From Desulfobacteraceae bacterium (lineage in GTDB: Bacteria > Desulfobacterota > Desulfobacteria > Desulfobacterales > UBA5852): DNA of 64,000 nucleotides. The stretch lies in NCBI GenBank assembly GCA_014237395.1, contig JABZFP010000030.1:558001-622000 (forward strand). Reading direction: 5' to 3'. How positions within the stretch are numbered: position 1 is the first letter of the stretch; every line of letters starts with the position of its first letter. The notes below the pieces were generated by a model. The model was not told the DNA's origin and did no database searches. It saw only the letters and a program-made list of their open reading frames with translations. Below are positions 1-8,446 of this stretch, piece after piece. The position numbers and the translations under genes were made by a program.

Positions 1-1
1 G

Positions 2-967
2 ACCCGGGTGGAGAACTTCTGCGCCACCGGCACCGAAGCCTTCCGGGGGGCGGTATACGCCGTGGCCTCGGGGGCCTACGATATTTGTCTGGCCCTGGGG
101 GTTGAAAAGCTAAAAGATACGGGATACGGCGGGCTCCCCAGTTTCGTGGGGTCCGACTCCGGCACTCTGACCTGGCAGTGGTTTCCGAACATTACCGCCC
201 CCGGGTCGTTTGCCCAGCTGGCCTCGGCCTACGGGGCCAAGTACAATGTGTCGGACCGGGATATCAAGGAAGCCATTGCCCACGTGTCGGCCAAGAGCCA
301 TGCCAACGGGGTCAAGAACCCGAAAGCGCATCTTCGCAAGGCCGTAACCAAGGAGCAGATCATGGCCTCCCCCATCATCGCGCACCCCCTGGGGCTTTTC
401 GACTGCTGCGGGGTCAGCGACGGGGCGGCCTGCGCCATCGTCACGACGCCGGAGATCGCCAAAAAACTCGGCAAGAAAGATCTTGTTTCCGTCAAGGCCC
501 TTCAGCTGGCGTTGAGCAGCGGTGAAGAGATGGGTTTCAACGATTGGGATGGGGATCATTTCATGACCACCACCAAGGCCAGCAAGATGGCCTACAAGGA
601 AGCCGGCATCACCGATCCCCGCACGGAGATTTCCATGATGGAGGTCCATGACTGTTTCTCCATCACCGAGCTGGTCACCATGGAAGATCTGCACATTTCC
701 GAGCGGGGCAAGGCCTGGCGGGATGTCCTCGACGGTGTCTATGATATCGATGGGGAGGTGCCGTGCCAGGTGGACGGCGGTCTCAAATGCTTCGGCCATC
801 CCATCGGCGCTTCGGGCCTGCGCATGATCTACGAAATGTACCTCCAACTCCACGGCCGGGCCGGGGAGCGGCAACTGGAAAACCCGGCCTTCGGTCTGAC
901 CCATAATCTGGGGGGATTCCCGGCCATGAACGTGTGCAGCATTTCCATCGTCGGCAAGTATGAATAG
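2..967 (+). CDS. Thiolase family protein (acetyl-CoA acetyltransferase / SCP-x type), 5' end missing
   Basis: Thiolase that would cleave 3-ketoacyl-CoA with CoA in the cytoplasm, the last step of a beta-oxidation turn. The reading frame is open to the left edge of the window, so the N-terminus is missing and any start inside the window is artificial. The nucleophilic cysteine lies in FCATGTEA near the left edge. The C-terminal histidine motif is GHPIGASG (nt ~796-819), followed by THNLGG. The VHDCFSITEL segment resembles SCP-x-type thiolases of fatty acid and branched-acyl degradation. It is followed 34 bp later by an acyl-CoA dehydrogenase on the same strand, which supports a catabolic rather than a biosynthetic role. 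Family assignment is firm; the exact substrate is not known. Confidence 0.85.
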   Translation, partial: TRVENFCATGTEAFRGAVYAVASGAYDICLALGVEKLKDTGYGGLPSFVGSDSGTLTWQWFPNITAPGSFAQLASAYGAKYNVSDRDIKEAIAHVSAKSHANGVKNPKAHLRKAVTKEQIMASPIIAHPLGLFDCCGVSDGAACAIVTTPEIAKKLGKKDLVSVKALQLALSSGEEMGFNDWDGDHFMTTTKASKMAYKEAGITDPRTEISMMEVHDCFSITELVTMEDLHISERGKAWRDVLDGVYDIDGEVPCQVDGGLKCFGHPIGASGLRMIYEMYLQLHGRAGERQLENPAFGLTHNLGGFPAMNVCSISIVGKYE

Positions 968-1001
968 CATCGCTGGCAGGCTTGGATGAGGAGAGGAAAC
1001 C

Positions 1002-2150
1002 ATGGTTGACCTGAATCGGTCGCAGAAGCAAATCCAGAAAGCGGCCAACGATTTTGCCAAGGGGGAGTTCGACAAGGACCAGGCCCTGGCAATGGAAAAC
1101 GCCAATGAATTTCCCGACGCCATCTGGAAAAAAGCGGCGGATCTGGGATTTATCGGCGTTCATTTCCCCGAGGCCTATTCCGGCGGCGGGATGGGCATCC
1201 TGGATGCCTGTCTGATTTCCGAAGCCTTCTGCCGCAAGGATTCGAGCATCGGAACGGCCCTGGCCCTGTCGGCCAGCGGGGCCGAGTGTCTGGTGAGATT
1301 CGGTGATGCCGCAACGCAAGCGGCGTTTCTGCCGCCCATCGCCGAAGGACGGCTTCGCTGCGGCTACGGCTTTTTCGAGTCCGGCTGCCGTTCGGATCTG
1401 TCCGGCGTGCAAACCGTGGCCGTTAAAAATGAGAACCAGTGGATCATCAACGGCAGCAAGTCCCATGTCCTGAACGGTGGTGACGACAGTGTCTATCTCA
1501 TCCTGTGCCGGACCGACCCGGATGCGCCTCCGGAAAAAGGACTGAGCCTGTTCGTGGTGGAAGGCGACCGGGAGGGCATTGCGGTTCGGGAGGCGGGGCG
1601 CAAGCTTGGTGCCAACATGGTTGCCACGGCGGATCTGACGTTTACCGATGTCATCATACCGGCCGCGAACCTGCTGGGCAAAGAGGGCCGGGGGTTGGCT
1701 CAGGCCGAAGCCTTTTTCGAAGAGGCCGGCATTCTGATTGCGGCCCAGTGTGTGGGGACGGCGGCCGGCGCCTTTGACCGGGCCCTCGCCTATGTCAAGG
1801 AAAGGGAGCAGTTCAACCGCAAACTGGCGGTATTTGAAATCACCCGGCAAAAGATCGCCGAGATGGCCATGAAAGTGGAGCAGGCCCGACTGATGACCTA
1901 TGAAGCGGCCCGGCGCTGCGACGCGGGCCAGGGACTGGAGAAATTTGGCACCATGGCGCGCATCACTGCGGCCCGGGCGGCGGTTGAGGTCGCCGACGAG
2001 GCGATTCAGCTTTTCGGCGGCTACGGCTACATGAAGGAATCCGAGGTGGAGCGGTTCTATCGGGATGCCAAGGTAGCCGACCTGACCCTGGGCGGAACGA
2101 TCCATTTGAAAAACAAGATCGCCGCCGGTGTCATCGGAAAACTCAAATAG
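1002..2150 (+). CDS. Acyl-CoA dehydrogenase (divergent)
   Basis: FAD-dependent alpha,beta-dehydrogenation of an acyl-CoA; electrons would pass to an electron-transfer flavoprotein. At 382 aa it has the normal family length. A GGAGAGGAAA ribosome site precedes the ATG. The common TEPGAGSD flavin/substrate loop is altered to FESGCRSD (about residues 125-132), and the classical C-terminal EGT is LGGT, so the usual catalytic glutamate is missing there. Glutamates E240/E241 in the helix before AGILIAAQ occupy the place used by isovaleryl- and long-chain-type enzymes. The end is IQLFGGYGYMKES, then RFYRDAKVADLTLGGT. It is the least similar of the three dehydrogenases here. Substrate unknown. Confidence 0.88.
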   Translation: MVDLNRSQKQIQKAANDFAKGEFDKDQALAMENANEFPDAIWKKAADLGFIGVHFPEAYSGGGMGILDACLISEAFCRKDSSIGTALALSASGAECLVRFGDAATQAAFLPPIAEGRLRCGYGFFESGCRSDLSGVQTVAVKNENQWIINGSKSHVLNGGDDSVYLILCRTDPDAPPEKGLSLFVVEGDREGIAVREAGRKLGANMVATADLTFTDVIIPAANLLGKEGRGLAQAEAFFEEAGILIAAQCVGTAAGAFDRALAYVKEREQFNRKLAVFEITRQKIAEMAMKVEQARLMTYEAARRCDAGQGLEKFGTMARITAARAAVEVADEAIQLFGGYGYMKESEVERFYRDAKVADLTLGGTIHLKNKIAAGVIGKLK

Positions 2151-2151
2151 T

Positions 2152-2175
2152 GACCATCCAGAAATGGTCTTTTTG
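2152..2175 (+). terminator. Possible intrinsic terminator after the first acyl-CoA dehydrogenase
   Basis: Six-bp perfect stem GACCAT (2152-2157) / ATGGTC (2164-2169) with a 6-nt loop, followed directly by TTTTTG. It starts right after the stop codon at 2150. The stem is short, and it overlaps the left arm of the inverted-repeat element at 2159-2272, so it may be part of that element instead. Confidence 0.4.
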
Positions 2176-2272
2176 TCCCTGATTGGTCGCAGTGGCTTTA
2201 GCGGTTGCGGCGTACATGAATACGCTTCATCGTATTGGGCAACTTGATCAGAACCAAAAATCAACATTTCTG
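2159..2272. repeat. MITE-like intergenic element with imperfect terminal inverted repeats
   Basis: The 180-bp gap between two dehydrogenase genes is mostly this element. Outer arms are CAGAAATG (2159-2166) and CATTTCTG (2265-2272). With one gap the pairing continues inward through TTTTTG and CTGAT on each side. In the centre is a hairpin GCGTA (2210-2214) / TACGC (2221-2225) preceded by TTGCG. The 14136-14279 element has the same kind of centre, TTGCGGCGTAC...TACGCT. No coding capacity. Confidence 0.5.
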
Positions 2273-2330
2273 AATCGGACACGCTTGTGCCATCATTGAC
2301 GGGTGGCCACTGAATAAGGAGCAGTGCGTC

Positions 2331-3473
2331 ATGGACATTCTCACCTATACGGAGGCGCACCACAGGTTCCGTGACCGATTGCGTGAATTCTGCGAAACGG
2401 AAATCATGCCTCATGTGGACCAGTGGGAAAACGATCATATCGTTCCCCGCAAGATCTGGCAGAAGATGGGGCACGGCGGTTTCCTGTGTCCCACCCTGCC
2501 GGCCGCGTATGGCGGTATAGAGGGGGATTTTATCCACTGCCTCATCGTCACCGAAGAACTTTCCAGGACAATGCAGACCGGTTTGGCGGCCGGACTGCAC
2601 AGCGATGTCGTGGTTCCCTACATTGAATCCTTCGGGTCGGACGAACAGAAACGCAAGTATCTGCCCGGATGCGTTTCCGGGGATTGCATCACAGCGGTGG
2701 CCATGACCGAACCGGGGGCCGGCAGCGACGTGGCCGGCATGCAGACCACGGCCGTGGAAGACGGCGACGCGGTGGTCCTCAACGGCTCCAAGACCTTCAT
2801 ATCCAACGGCGTGATCTGTGACCTGGTGGTGCTGGCCGCCAAGGACCCGGCTGTGGAAAACAAACACCAGGCGGTATCGCTTTATGTGGTGGAAGCCGGC
2901 ACCCCCGGATTCGAGAAGGGTACCCAGCTGGAAAAAATGGGCTGGCACAGCCAGGATACGGCCGAATTGTTCTTCACCAACTGCCGGATTCCAAAGCACA
3001 ACCGGTTGGGTGAAAAGGGGGCCGGTTTTTTCATGCTGATGGGCAAGCTGCAGCAGGAGCGTCTGGTCTGCTGCATGGGCGGCGTCGTGGCGGCCGAACG
3101 GATTCTGGAATACACCACGGCGCATTGCCGCCGCACGACGGCGGGCGGCAAACCGCTGTCCAAATCCCAGGCCGTGCAGTTCGCCCTGGTGGAGATGGCC
3201 ACCGAAGCCAAACTGGGCCGCACGTTCATGGAAAAACTGATTGCGGAGCACATGGCGGGTGAAAATATCATCGTCGAGACCTCCATGGCCAAATACTGGG
3301 CCACGGATCTGGCCAACCGCATGGCCAACCGCGCCCTGGATATCGTCGGGGAAGACGGCGCCCGGGAGTCCTGCCTCCTGACGCGCGCGTTGCGCGATGC
3401 CCGGGTGATGTCGATCTTCGCCGGCACCAACGAAATCATGAAAGGGATCGCAGCCAAATTCATGGGGCTTTGA
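2331..3473 (+). CDS. Acyl-CoA dehydrogenase, long-chain (ACADL) type
   Basis: FAD-dependent acyl-CoA dehydrogenase, 380 aa, preceded by AAGGAG. TEPGAGSD lies at residues 126-133. The C-terminus reads IFAGTNEIMKG, so the classical glutamate position is alanine. The catalytic base is predicted as E243 in KLQQERLV, the arrangement known for long-chain and isovaleryl-CoA dehydrogenases. SMAKYWATDL is also an ACADL hallmark. A tandem paralogue follows at 3676 with a very similar sequence from end to end (MDIL-YTEAHH-F start, identical KFMGL end), which indicates local duplication. It is probably co-transcribed with, or regulated beside, the other beta-oxidation genes. The substrate is probably a long or branched acyl-CoA (inference). 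Confidence 0.92.
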   Translation: MDILTYTEAHHRFRDRLREFCETEIMPHVDQWENDHIVPRKIWQKMGHGGFLCPTLPAAYGGIEGDFIHCLIVTEELSRTMQTGLAAGLHSDVVVPYIESFGSDEQKRKYLPGCVSGDCITAVAMTEPGAGSDVAGMQTTAVEDGDAVVLNGSKTFISNGVICDLVVLAAKDPAVENKHQAVSLYVVEAGTPGFEKGTQLEKMGWHSQDTAELFFTNCRIPKHNRLGEKGAGFFMLMGKLQQERLVCCMGGVVAAERILEYTTAHCRRTTAGGKPLSKSQAVQFALVEMATEAKLGRTFMEKLIAEHMAGENIIVETSMAKYWATDLANRMANRALDIVGEDGARESCLLTRALRDARVMSIFAGTNEIMKGIAAKFMGL

Positions 3474-3550
3474 GGGCGCGGCTTACTTCATTTCGCGGCC
3501 GCGCCCTGTTAGGGGAGGCACGCCGCTATTCCAAGAATGTCAGCGTGGTC

Positions 3551-3589
3551 CTGAGGGTTCAAGGATTCAGGGATTCGAGGGTTCAAGTG
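3551..3589. repeat. Short direct repeat in the spacer between paralogous dehydrogenases
   Basis: GAGGGTTCAAG occurs twice in about 35 bp, separated by GATTCAGGGATTC-like sequence, in the 202-bp gap (3474-3675). The gap shows no gene. The ribosome site for the next gene is weak (AAAGGCGG, 3664-3671). The repeat is low-complexity spacer with no assigned role. Confidence 0.4.
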
Positions 3590-3675
3590 AAATGCTAAAA
3601 AATTACCAAGAGGTGAATGTCTGACCTTTTCTCCCGTTCAATTGGAGAAAAACCACTTTTAAAAGGCGGTCTGCC

Positions 3676-4821
3676 ATGGATATCCTGCACTACACCGAAG
3701 CCCACCATGATTTCAGAAAACGGCTGCGCGCCTTCATGGACCGGGAAGTGGTGCCCCATATCGACCAATGGGAAGCCGACCAAGGGGTCTCCCGGGAGGT
3801 GTGGCGGAAAATGGGCCGGGCCGGTTTTCTCTGCCCGACGCTGCCCACGGCCTACGGCGGGCTGGGCGGTGACTTCCGGTTTTCGGTGATCGGCATCGAG
3901 GAAATCTCGCGTACCAACCATGGTGGGCTGGGGGCCCCGCTGCACAGCGACATCGTGGTGCCGTACATCATGTCCTATGGCAATGACGTCCAAAAGCAAA
4001 CCTATCTTCCCGGATGTGCTGCCGGCGACATCGTCACGGCGGTGGCCATGACCGAGCCGGGCGCCGGCAGCGACTTGAGCAGCATGACGACCACGGCCGA
4101 AGAAGATAGGGGACAGCTGGTGATCAACGGCGTGAAGACCTTCATCTCCAACGGTATCCTCTGCGACCTGGCCATCGTGGCGGCCAAAGACCCCCATGAA
4201 ACAAATCCCCACCAGGCTATTTCGCTTTACCTGATCGAAGACGGGACCCCCGGCTTCCAGAAGGGCCGTCCCCTCGACAAGATGGGGTTGCACAGCCAGG
4301 ATACGGCGGAACTGTTTTTCTCCAATTGCCGGATTCCCGCTGAAAACCGTCTGGGGGAAAAGGGTATGGGATTTCTCATGCTCATGGACAAACTCCAGCA
4401 GGAACGCCTGGTGACCGCGGTCATGGGCATCAGCGTGGCCGAAGTCATGCTGGAATGGACCATGCGCCATTGCAAGAAAACCACTACATCGGCCGGCCGG
4501 CCCCTGAGCCGCTCCCAGGCCGTGCAATTCGCCCTGGTGGAAATGGCCACCGAAGTAAATTTAGGCCGCACCTTCGTGGACAAGCTGGTGGTCGAGCACG
4601 TGGCAGGCAACAACGTCATCGTCGAAACCTCCATGGCCAAATACTGGTGCACGGAGCTGGGCAAACGCGTGGCCGACCGCTGCCTCGATCTGGTCGGGGA
4701 TTACGGCGGCCTGGAGCAGTGCCCCCTGGTGCGCGGATTCCGGGATGTCCGGGTGATGTCGATCTTTGCCGGCACTAACGAAATCATGAAGGGGATCGCG
4801 GCCAAGTTCATGGGGTTATAG
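3676..4821 (+). CDS. Acyl-CoA dehydrogenase, long-chain (ACADL) type, tandem paralogue
   Basis: 381 aa, collinear with the gene at 2331 and with the same marks: TEPGAGSD, GHRL-like RLGEKGMGFLMLM, predicted catalytic E243 in KLQQERLV, SMAKYWCTEL and IFAGTNEIMKGIAAKFMGL. The protein would oxidise an acyl-CoA with FAD and feed electrons to ETF. Two ACADL copies side by side suggest different chain-length or branch preference, or a heteromer; the sequence cannot separate these. The region between residues ~60 and 110 differs most from its neighbour, which is where substrate specificity may vary (inference). Confidence 0.92.
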   Translation: MDILHYTEAHHDFRKRLRAFMDREVVPHIDQWEADQGVSREVWRKMGRAGFLCPTLPTAYGGLGGDFRFSVIGIEEISRTNHGGLGAPLHSDIVVPYIMSYGNDVQKQTYLPGCAAGDIVTAVAMTEPGAGSDLSSMTTTAEEDRGQLVINGVKTFISNGILCDLAIVAAKDPHETNPHQAISLYLIEDGTPGFQKGRPLDKMGLHSQDTAELFFSNCRIPAENRLGEKGMGFLMLMDKLQQERLVTAVMGISVAEVMLEWTMRHCKKTTTSAGRPLSRSQAVQFALVEMATEVNLGRTFVDKLVVEHVAGNNVIVETSMAKYWCTELGKRVADRCLDLVGDYGGLEQCPLVRGFRDVRVMSIFAGTNEIMKGIAAKFMGL

Positions 4822-4927
4822 GGCATCGCATTCATCGCCCCATAACCTCACAGGGCACCAGGTAGCGGGCTGGATCGGCGAGCCCGAAAGGATGATCGGA
4901 AATTCAACTGAAAACATGGAGAAAAAG

Positions 4928-5896
4928 ATGATTCGTACGCGCGTCACCGACATGCTGGGCATTCGTTACCCGATTATTGGCGGCACCATGATGTGGATTT
5001 CCAATGCCGATTTTGTCGCCGCCATCGCCAATGCCGGCGGCCTCGGCATTCTGGCTTCGGCCATCTATGCGTCCAGGGAGGAATTCGGTGCGGCCATCGA
5101 TCGTATTCAGGCCCTGACCGACCGGCCCTTTGCCGTCAACCTGAACCTCTTCCCGGCCATGCGCCCCATCGACAACAACGACTACCTGGACGTCCTTCTC
5201 GAAAAAGGGGTCCGGATCGTGGAAACATCGGGTCACTCCGCGCCCGAGGATCTCTGCGGTCGGTTCAAGGACGCCGGCCTGAAATGGATCCACAAATGCG
5301 TCGGGGTCCGCTACGCCCGTAAAGCCCAAAGCCTGGGGGCCGACATCATCACCGTGGTCGGCTATGAAAACGGCGGGGCCACGGGCAAGCTCGACATCGG
5401 CACCCTGGTCCTGGTGCCCACCGTGGTGGACGCCCTGGACCTGCCTGTGATCGGCGGCGGAGGCGTTTCCGACGGGCGCGGCGTGGCGGCCGTTCTCTCC
5501 CTGGGAGCCGAGGCCGTCATTATCGGCACGCGACTGCTGGTCACGCAGGAATGCCCTATTCATGACAACATCAAACGGGCGCTGTGCCATGCCACCGAGC
5601 TCGACACCATGTTGATCATGCGCTCCATCAATGCCACCCACCGGGTCTGGACCAATGCCTCGGCCTGCAAGTGTGCTGAACTCGAGGCGGGGCAGGCCGA
5701 CTTTTTCGAAGAGATCTATCCGGTGGTTTCCGGGGAGAACGCCAAGAAGATGTACACCTCGGGCGACACCGATTGCGGCATTCTCTCGGTGGGGCAGGGG
5801 ATCGGCATCTGCGGCGACGTTCCGACGGTGGCCGATCTCTTCGACCGGATGATGGGGCAGGCCGAAGCGAGTCTTGGCCGATTCGCGTCATCCTGA
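4928..5896 (+). CDS. Nitronate monooxygenase / FabK-like FMN flavoprotein
   Basis: TIM-barrel FMN protein of the 2-nitropropane dioxygenase/enoyl reductase family (322 aa from this start). The ATG at 4928 is chosen because GGAGA lies 5 nt upstream; an in-frame ATG at 4892 has no spacing to its GAAAGG. Visible family features are IRYPIIGGTMMWIS at the N-terminus, ANAGGLGILAS, and the phosphate-binding VIGGGGVSDGRG. The loop that is GGH in true nitronate monooxygenases and FabK reads YENGGATGK, so the catalytic histidine is absent. Such proteins often sit in anaerobic acyl-CoA clusters. A role in reducing or oxidising an acyl-CoA intermediate is more likely than nitronate oxidation (inference). 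Confidence 0.8.
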   Translation: MIRTRVTDMLGIRYPIIGGTMMWISNADFVAAIANAGGLGILASAIYASREEFGAAIDRIQALTDRPFAVNLNLFPAMRPIDNNDYLDVLLEKGVRIVETSGHSAPEDLCGRFKDAGLKWIHKCVGVRYARKAQSLGADIITVVGYENGGATGKLDIGTLVLVPTVVDALDLPVIGGGGVSDGRGVAAVLSLGAEAVIIGTRLLVTQECPIHDNIKRALCHATELDTMLIMRSINATHRVWTNASACKCAELEAGQADFFEEIYPVVSGENAKKMYTSGDTDCGILSVGQGIGICGDVPTVADLFDRMMGQAEASLGRFASS

Positions 5897-5973
5897 CTAA
5901 TTGCAGGGTGGATGTTTATAGTTCGGGGCGTTATAGAAAGGAGCAAGCATTCCCACGATATTTTTTTCGATTG

Positions 5974-6153
5974 TTCATTTTCTTCCGCGTGGAAGAAAAC
6001 GGAACCAAAAGAAGACGCCCGTGTCCCTCTCCTTCCTGCGCGTCGCCGACACGGCCGGACCACGCGGAAACTCGCCCGCCTTCCGGCGGACTCAAACAGT
6101 CCGCGTGCTTTTATCCGTCCGCATCGTCGATGCTCGGTGCGGGACAAAGGGAA
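5974..6153. repeat. 180-bp structured intergenic element, copy A
   Basis: This fills most of the 347-bp gap before the racemase-like gene. It aligns over the same length with 22797-22976 at roughly 80% identity by eye. Hairpins: TTTTCTTCC (5978-5986) / GGAAGAAAA (5991-5999) with a GCGT loop, and CCGCC (6076-6080) / GGCGG (6085-6089). The antisense strand carries a partly conserved open frame, but its ends differ between copies. Probably an RNA or mobile non-coding element rather than a gene. Confidence 0.65.
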
Positions 6154-6276
6154 TAGAACCAAAACCCTTAAAATGTTTTCAAACAGAACTTGGGGGTAAC
6201 TTGATAGCCCCCGCTCTACGGATGAGAAGTAAACCTTGTTACCGTGTTTCACTGTTTATCGGTGATAGGAGAAGAA

Positions 6277-7428
6277 ATGATCCCTAAAGGTGCCCTTTCC
6301 GGTGTTACCGTCCTGGACCTCTCCCGCCTGCTTCCGGGGCCGTTCTGTTCCATGATCCTGGCGGACCATGGCGCCCGGGTCATCGCCATCGAGGATCGCA
6401 AACAGTATCAGGCCGACGGTCTTTTCCTGCCCAATGTATGCCGGAACAAGCAGCACATGGCCCTCGATTTGAAATCGGCGTCCGGCAAGGCGATCTTTTT
6501 CAAGCTGGTGGAACAGGCCGATGTGATCCTGGAAGGCTTCCGTCCCGGGGTGGTCCAGCGGCTGGGGGTCGATTATGAAACCGTATGCCGGGTCAAGCCG
6601 GAGATCATCTACTGTTCCGTGACCGGCTATGGCCAGACCGGGGAATTTCGGGACCGGGTCGGCCATGATGCCAACTACCTTGGGTATGCCGGCGTGCTCA
6701 ACATGATCGGCGCGACCGACCAGCCGCCTTCCATTCCGGGCGTCCAGGTTGCCGATATGGCCGGCGGCGGCATGAACGCGGCCATCGGCATCCTGCTGGC
6801 CCTGTTTGCCCGCGAGAAAACAGGCGCGGGCCAGCATGTGGACATTTCCATGACCGACGGTATGGTGGGGTTGCTGCCCGTGGCCATGTACTGGAAGACC
6901 CTGACCGGGGAAACGCCTCGCCGGGGAGACAATATGCTCTCCCACCGTTATGCCTGCTACAATACCTACGAGACGGCGGACGGCCGCCACATGGTGGTGG
7001 GGGCCGTCGAAGGCAAGTTCTGGCGGGCCATCTGCGAGCGTCTGGGGCTTTCTGAATTTGCGGGCCACCAGTATGACGATGACCGGCGCGAGGAGATTAT
7101 TGCCGTCTTTCGCGACACGTTTCGCACCAAGACCATGGCCCAGTGGGAGAAGGCGCTGGCCGATCTGGACCTTTGCGTCAGCGGCGTGCGCACGGCCGAC
7201 GAAGTGCTGGATTTCTCCCTGTTTCGCGAAAGAGAGATGGTCGTGGAAGCGCCCGGGGCCGACGGCCAGCCGGAAACCACTATCGGTGTCCCGGTCAAAC
7301 TGAGCCGCACGCCCGGATCGGTGCGTTCCGCGTCGGTTCATTTCGGACAGGATACCGAAAAAATATTAATGGAATTGGGCTACAGCCCGGAACAGATCGC
7401 TGATTTGGCATCCGACGGCACCATTTAA
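6277..7428 (+). CDS. CaiB/BaiF (class III CoA-transferase) family, alpha-methylacyl-CoA racemase-like
   Basis: 383 aa. The start at 6277 has GGAG 5 nt upstream; the ATG at 6244 lacks a ribosome site. The fold is CaiB/BaiF: LSRLLPGPFCSMILADHGA, then DLKS, LEGFRPGV and SVTGYGQTG. The catalytic His-Asp pair of alpha-methylacyl-CoA racemases is present as GHDANY (H130) and VADMAGGG (D160). True CoA-transferases of this family use a different aspartate. The protein is therefore predicted to epimerise 2-methylacyl-CoA esters, making branched acyl-CoAs acceptable to the neighbouring dehydrogenases. A CoA-transferase role cannot be excluded from sequence alone. Cytoplasmic. Confidence 0.82.
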   Translation: MIPKGALSGVTVLDLSRLLPGPFCSMILADHGARVIAIEDRKQYQADGLFLPNVCRNKQHMALDLKSASGKAIFFKLVEQADVILEGFRPGVVQRLGVDYETVCRVKPEIIYCSVTGYGQTGEFRDRVGHDANYLGYAGVLNMIGATDQPPSIPGVQVADMAGGGMNAAIGILLALFAREKTGAGQHVDISMTDGMVGLLPVAMYWKTLTGETPRRGDNMLSHRYACYNTYETADGRHMVVGAVEGKFWRAICERLGLSEFAGHQYDDDRREEIIAVFRDTFRTKTMAQWEKALADLDLCVSGVRTADEVLDFSLFREREMVVEAPGADGQPETTIGVPVKLSRTPGSVRSASVHFGQDTEKILMELGYSPEQIADLASDGTI

Positions 7429-7626
7429 CGGTTGGGTGTCCGCCGGCCGCTCGGGGGTATTTTTTTACCTGGAAAATGAACGTCAATCATATTCTTTAAT
7501 GACGCACATTGATTGTGCTAAAGATCATGTGCCGGGCCACGGCGTGTATGATGGCCAACCATGGCCGTCTGGCAGAAAAACAATCGGCCTGTTCAATCGC
7601 CGGGAAATAACCGCGGAGGATGGAAA

Positions 7627-8382
7627 ATGACGGAGAGAGGATTCGACGTGCAGCGCTTCGGTGCGGTTGCCCGCTGCAGCCTGAACTGCCCGGAGAAGAT
7701 GAACGCCCTGAGCAGGGAAACGGGTGAACCCATGGTAAACGCGGTTCGCGAACTCATGGCCGACGAGACGGTCGCGGTGATCATCCTGCGGGGGGAGGGC
7801 GATAACTTCTGCACCGGTTCGGACCTGGCGCTGTTGGGGGACAATTTGGATCCGGCCGTGCTCTGCGACATGATGAAACGGATGAACGCCTTTCTGTTCG
7901 ATCTGCACCAGGGACCCAAAATTGTCATCACCGAGGTGGACGGCTATGCCGTAGGGGGCGGGCTGGGTCTTGCGCTGGCTTCGGATATCACGATTGCCAC
8001 CGATCAGGCCAAATTCTGCTGCGGGTTCATCCGCATCGGCGCCGTGCCGGACATGGGGGCCACCTATTTTCTCACCGAGCGGCTTGGCATGGTCAAGGCC
8101 AAAGAGGTCGCCCTGACCGGGGATATCATCGATGCCCCGGCGGCGCTGGCCATGGGGTTGATCAATCGGGTGGTGCCGCGTGAGGCCATCTCGGAGGAGG
8201 TGATGAAACTGGCCACCCGAATCGCCAAAGCGTCGCCGGAGGCCCTGGCCCTGACAAAGCGGAATCTGAACCGATCCCGCCATATCGATCTCCAGACCGC
8301 TCTGGATCTCGAGTCGCATATGCAGCCGCTGATGCTCTTGTCGGACGACCACAAGGCGGCCATCAAAAAACTGTTCAGGTAG
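7627..8382 (+). CDS. Enoyl-CoA hydratase/isomerase family (PaaG-like isomerase)
   Basis: Crotonase-fold protein, 251 aa, started at 7627 where GGAGGA lies 6 nt upstream. The oxyanion-hole segment VGGGLGLALASD and the VPDMGATYFL segment are clear. Both glutamates of classical hydratases are replaced: the GGGxE position is glycine and the second (PE) position is phenylalanine. The aspartate in VPDMG matches isomerases such as PaaG and dienoyl-CoA isomerases. Double-bond isomerisation is therefore more likely than hydration. It lies between the racemase-like gene and an acyl-CoA ligase on the same strand. Confidence 0.85.
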   Translation: MTERGFDVQRFGAVARCSLNCPEKMNALSRETGEPMVNAVRELMADETVAVIILRGEGDNFCTGSDLALLGDNLDPAVLCDMMKRMNAFLFDLHQGPKIVITEVDGYAVGGGLGLALASDITIATDQAKFCCGFIRIGAVPDMGATYFLTERLGMVKAKEVALTGDIIDAPAALAMGLINRVVPREAISEEVMKLATRIAKASPEALALTKRNLNRSRHIDLQTALDLESHMQPLMLLSDDHKAAIKKLFR

Positions 8383-8446
8383 CCGGCCGCCTTTTGGCAT
8401 TGCCGCCCGGCTGGTTGTTTCGCACCGTAAATCAAAGGAGGAGATG

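Noticed and set aside
783..3251. Long open frame (822 codons) on the minus strand across two dehydrogenase genes
   Set aside because: It is a mirror frame of well-supported plus-strand enzymes, with His/Gly/Asp-rich composition typical of antisense reading in GC-rich DNA, and no known domain.
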